Shown: one piece after another, positions 5,431 through 5,440 of the stretch | Numbering within the stretch: the first letter of the stretch is position 1 | How the letters are laid out: each line of letters opens with the position of its first letter | Assembly: GCA_964396845.1 (NCBI GenBank) | Contig: CAYNGH010000200.1 | Span: 1-5,440 of the forward strand | Source of the DNA: CAYNGH01 sp964396845 | Lineage (GTDB): Bacteria > Vulcanimicrobiota > JAJTBE01 > CAYNGH01 | Direction: 5' to 3' | Length of the DNA: 5,440 nt | Made by a program: the position numbers and the translations under genes | Notes under the pieces: generated by a model | Told to the model about the DNA's origin: nothing | Seen by the model: the letters and a program-made list of their open reading frames with translations, nothing else | Databases searched by the model: none

Positions 5431-5440
5431 ACAAGAATCC

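Overview
The window looks like a chromosomal segment from an obligate anaerobe, most likely a Clostridia-like Firmicute. The evidence is strong GGAGG-type ribosome binding sites, GTG as well as ATG starts, sigma-70/SigA-like promoters, Rho-independent terminators, an array of TTAACA direct repeats resembling the Gram-positive PhoP box, and a sulfide-dependent homocysteine operon typical of anaerobes. A deltaproteobacterial-type anaerobe cannot be excluded from sequence alone.

Layout. Positions 1-137 have no gene I can support. Positions 138-459 hold a tandem repeat (one 85-bp unit, then two 120-bp units) built from short hairpins that share the core TTCTAAA but have different, still complementary arms. 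A terminator at about 496-525 closes a leftward gene (544-1899) for a family C11 (clostripain-like) cysteine peptidase with an intact His/Cys dyad and no signal peptide. Its promoter lies in a 136-bp divergent intergenic region. Rightward from there runs a tight three-gene operon (2036-4386): a UPF0280/COG2122 ApbE-like protein, a NIL-domain protein with two [4Fe-4S] motifs, and a DUF39 L-aspartate semialdehyde sulfurtransferase. A 236-bp intergenic region follows, with six helically phased TTAACA-like boxes, a good promoter and a leader with a long inverted repeat. It drives an unrecognised 214-residue Gly/Met/Asn-rich, cysteine-free protein (4623-5267). A terminator follows that gene, and a very strong, possibly bidirectional hairpin lies near the right edge.

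How the genes work together. The operon matches the system characterised genetically in Methanosarcina (MA1821, MA1822 and MA1715), which makes homocysteine directly from aspartate semialdehyde and sulfide, bypassing O-acylhomoserine. The three parts adjacent in one operon make a complete sulfide-to-homocysteine module. The C11 peptidase and the orphan gene flank this module. Both have TTAACA-type repeats at 10-11 bp intervals upstream, strong for the orphan and degenerate for the peptidase, so they may share an OmpR/PhoP-type regulator. That link is inference.
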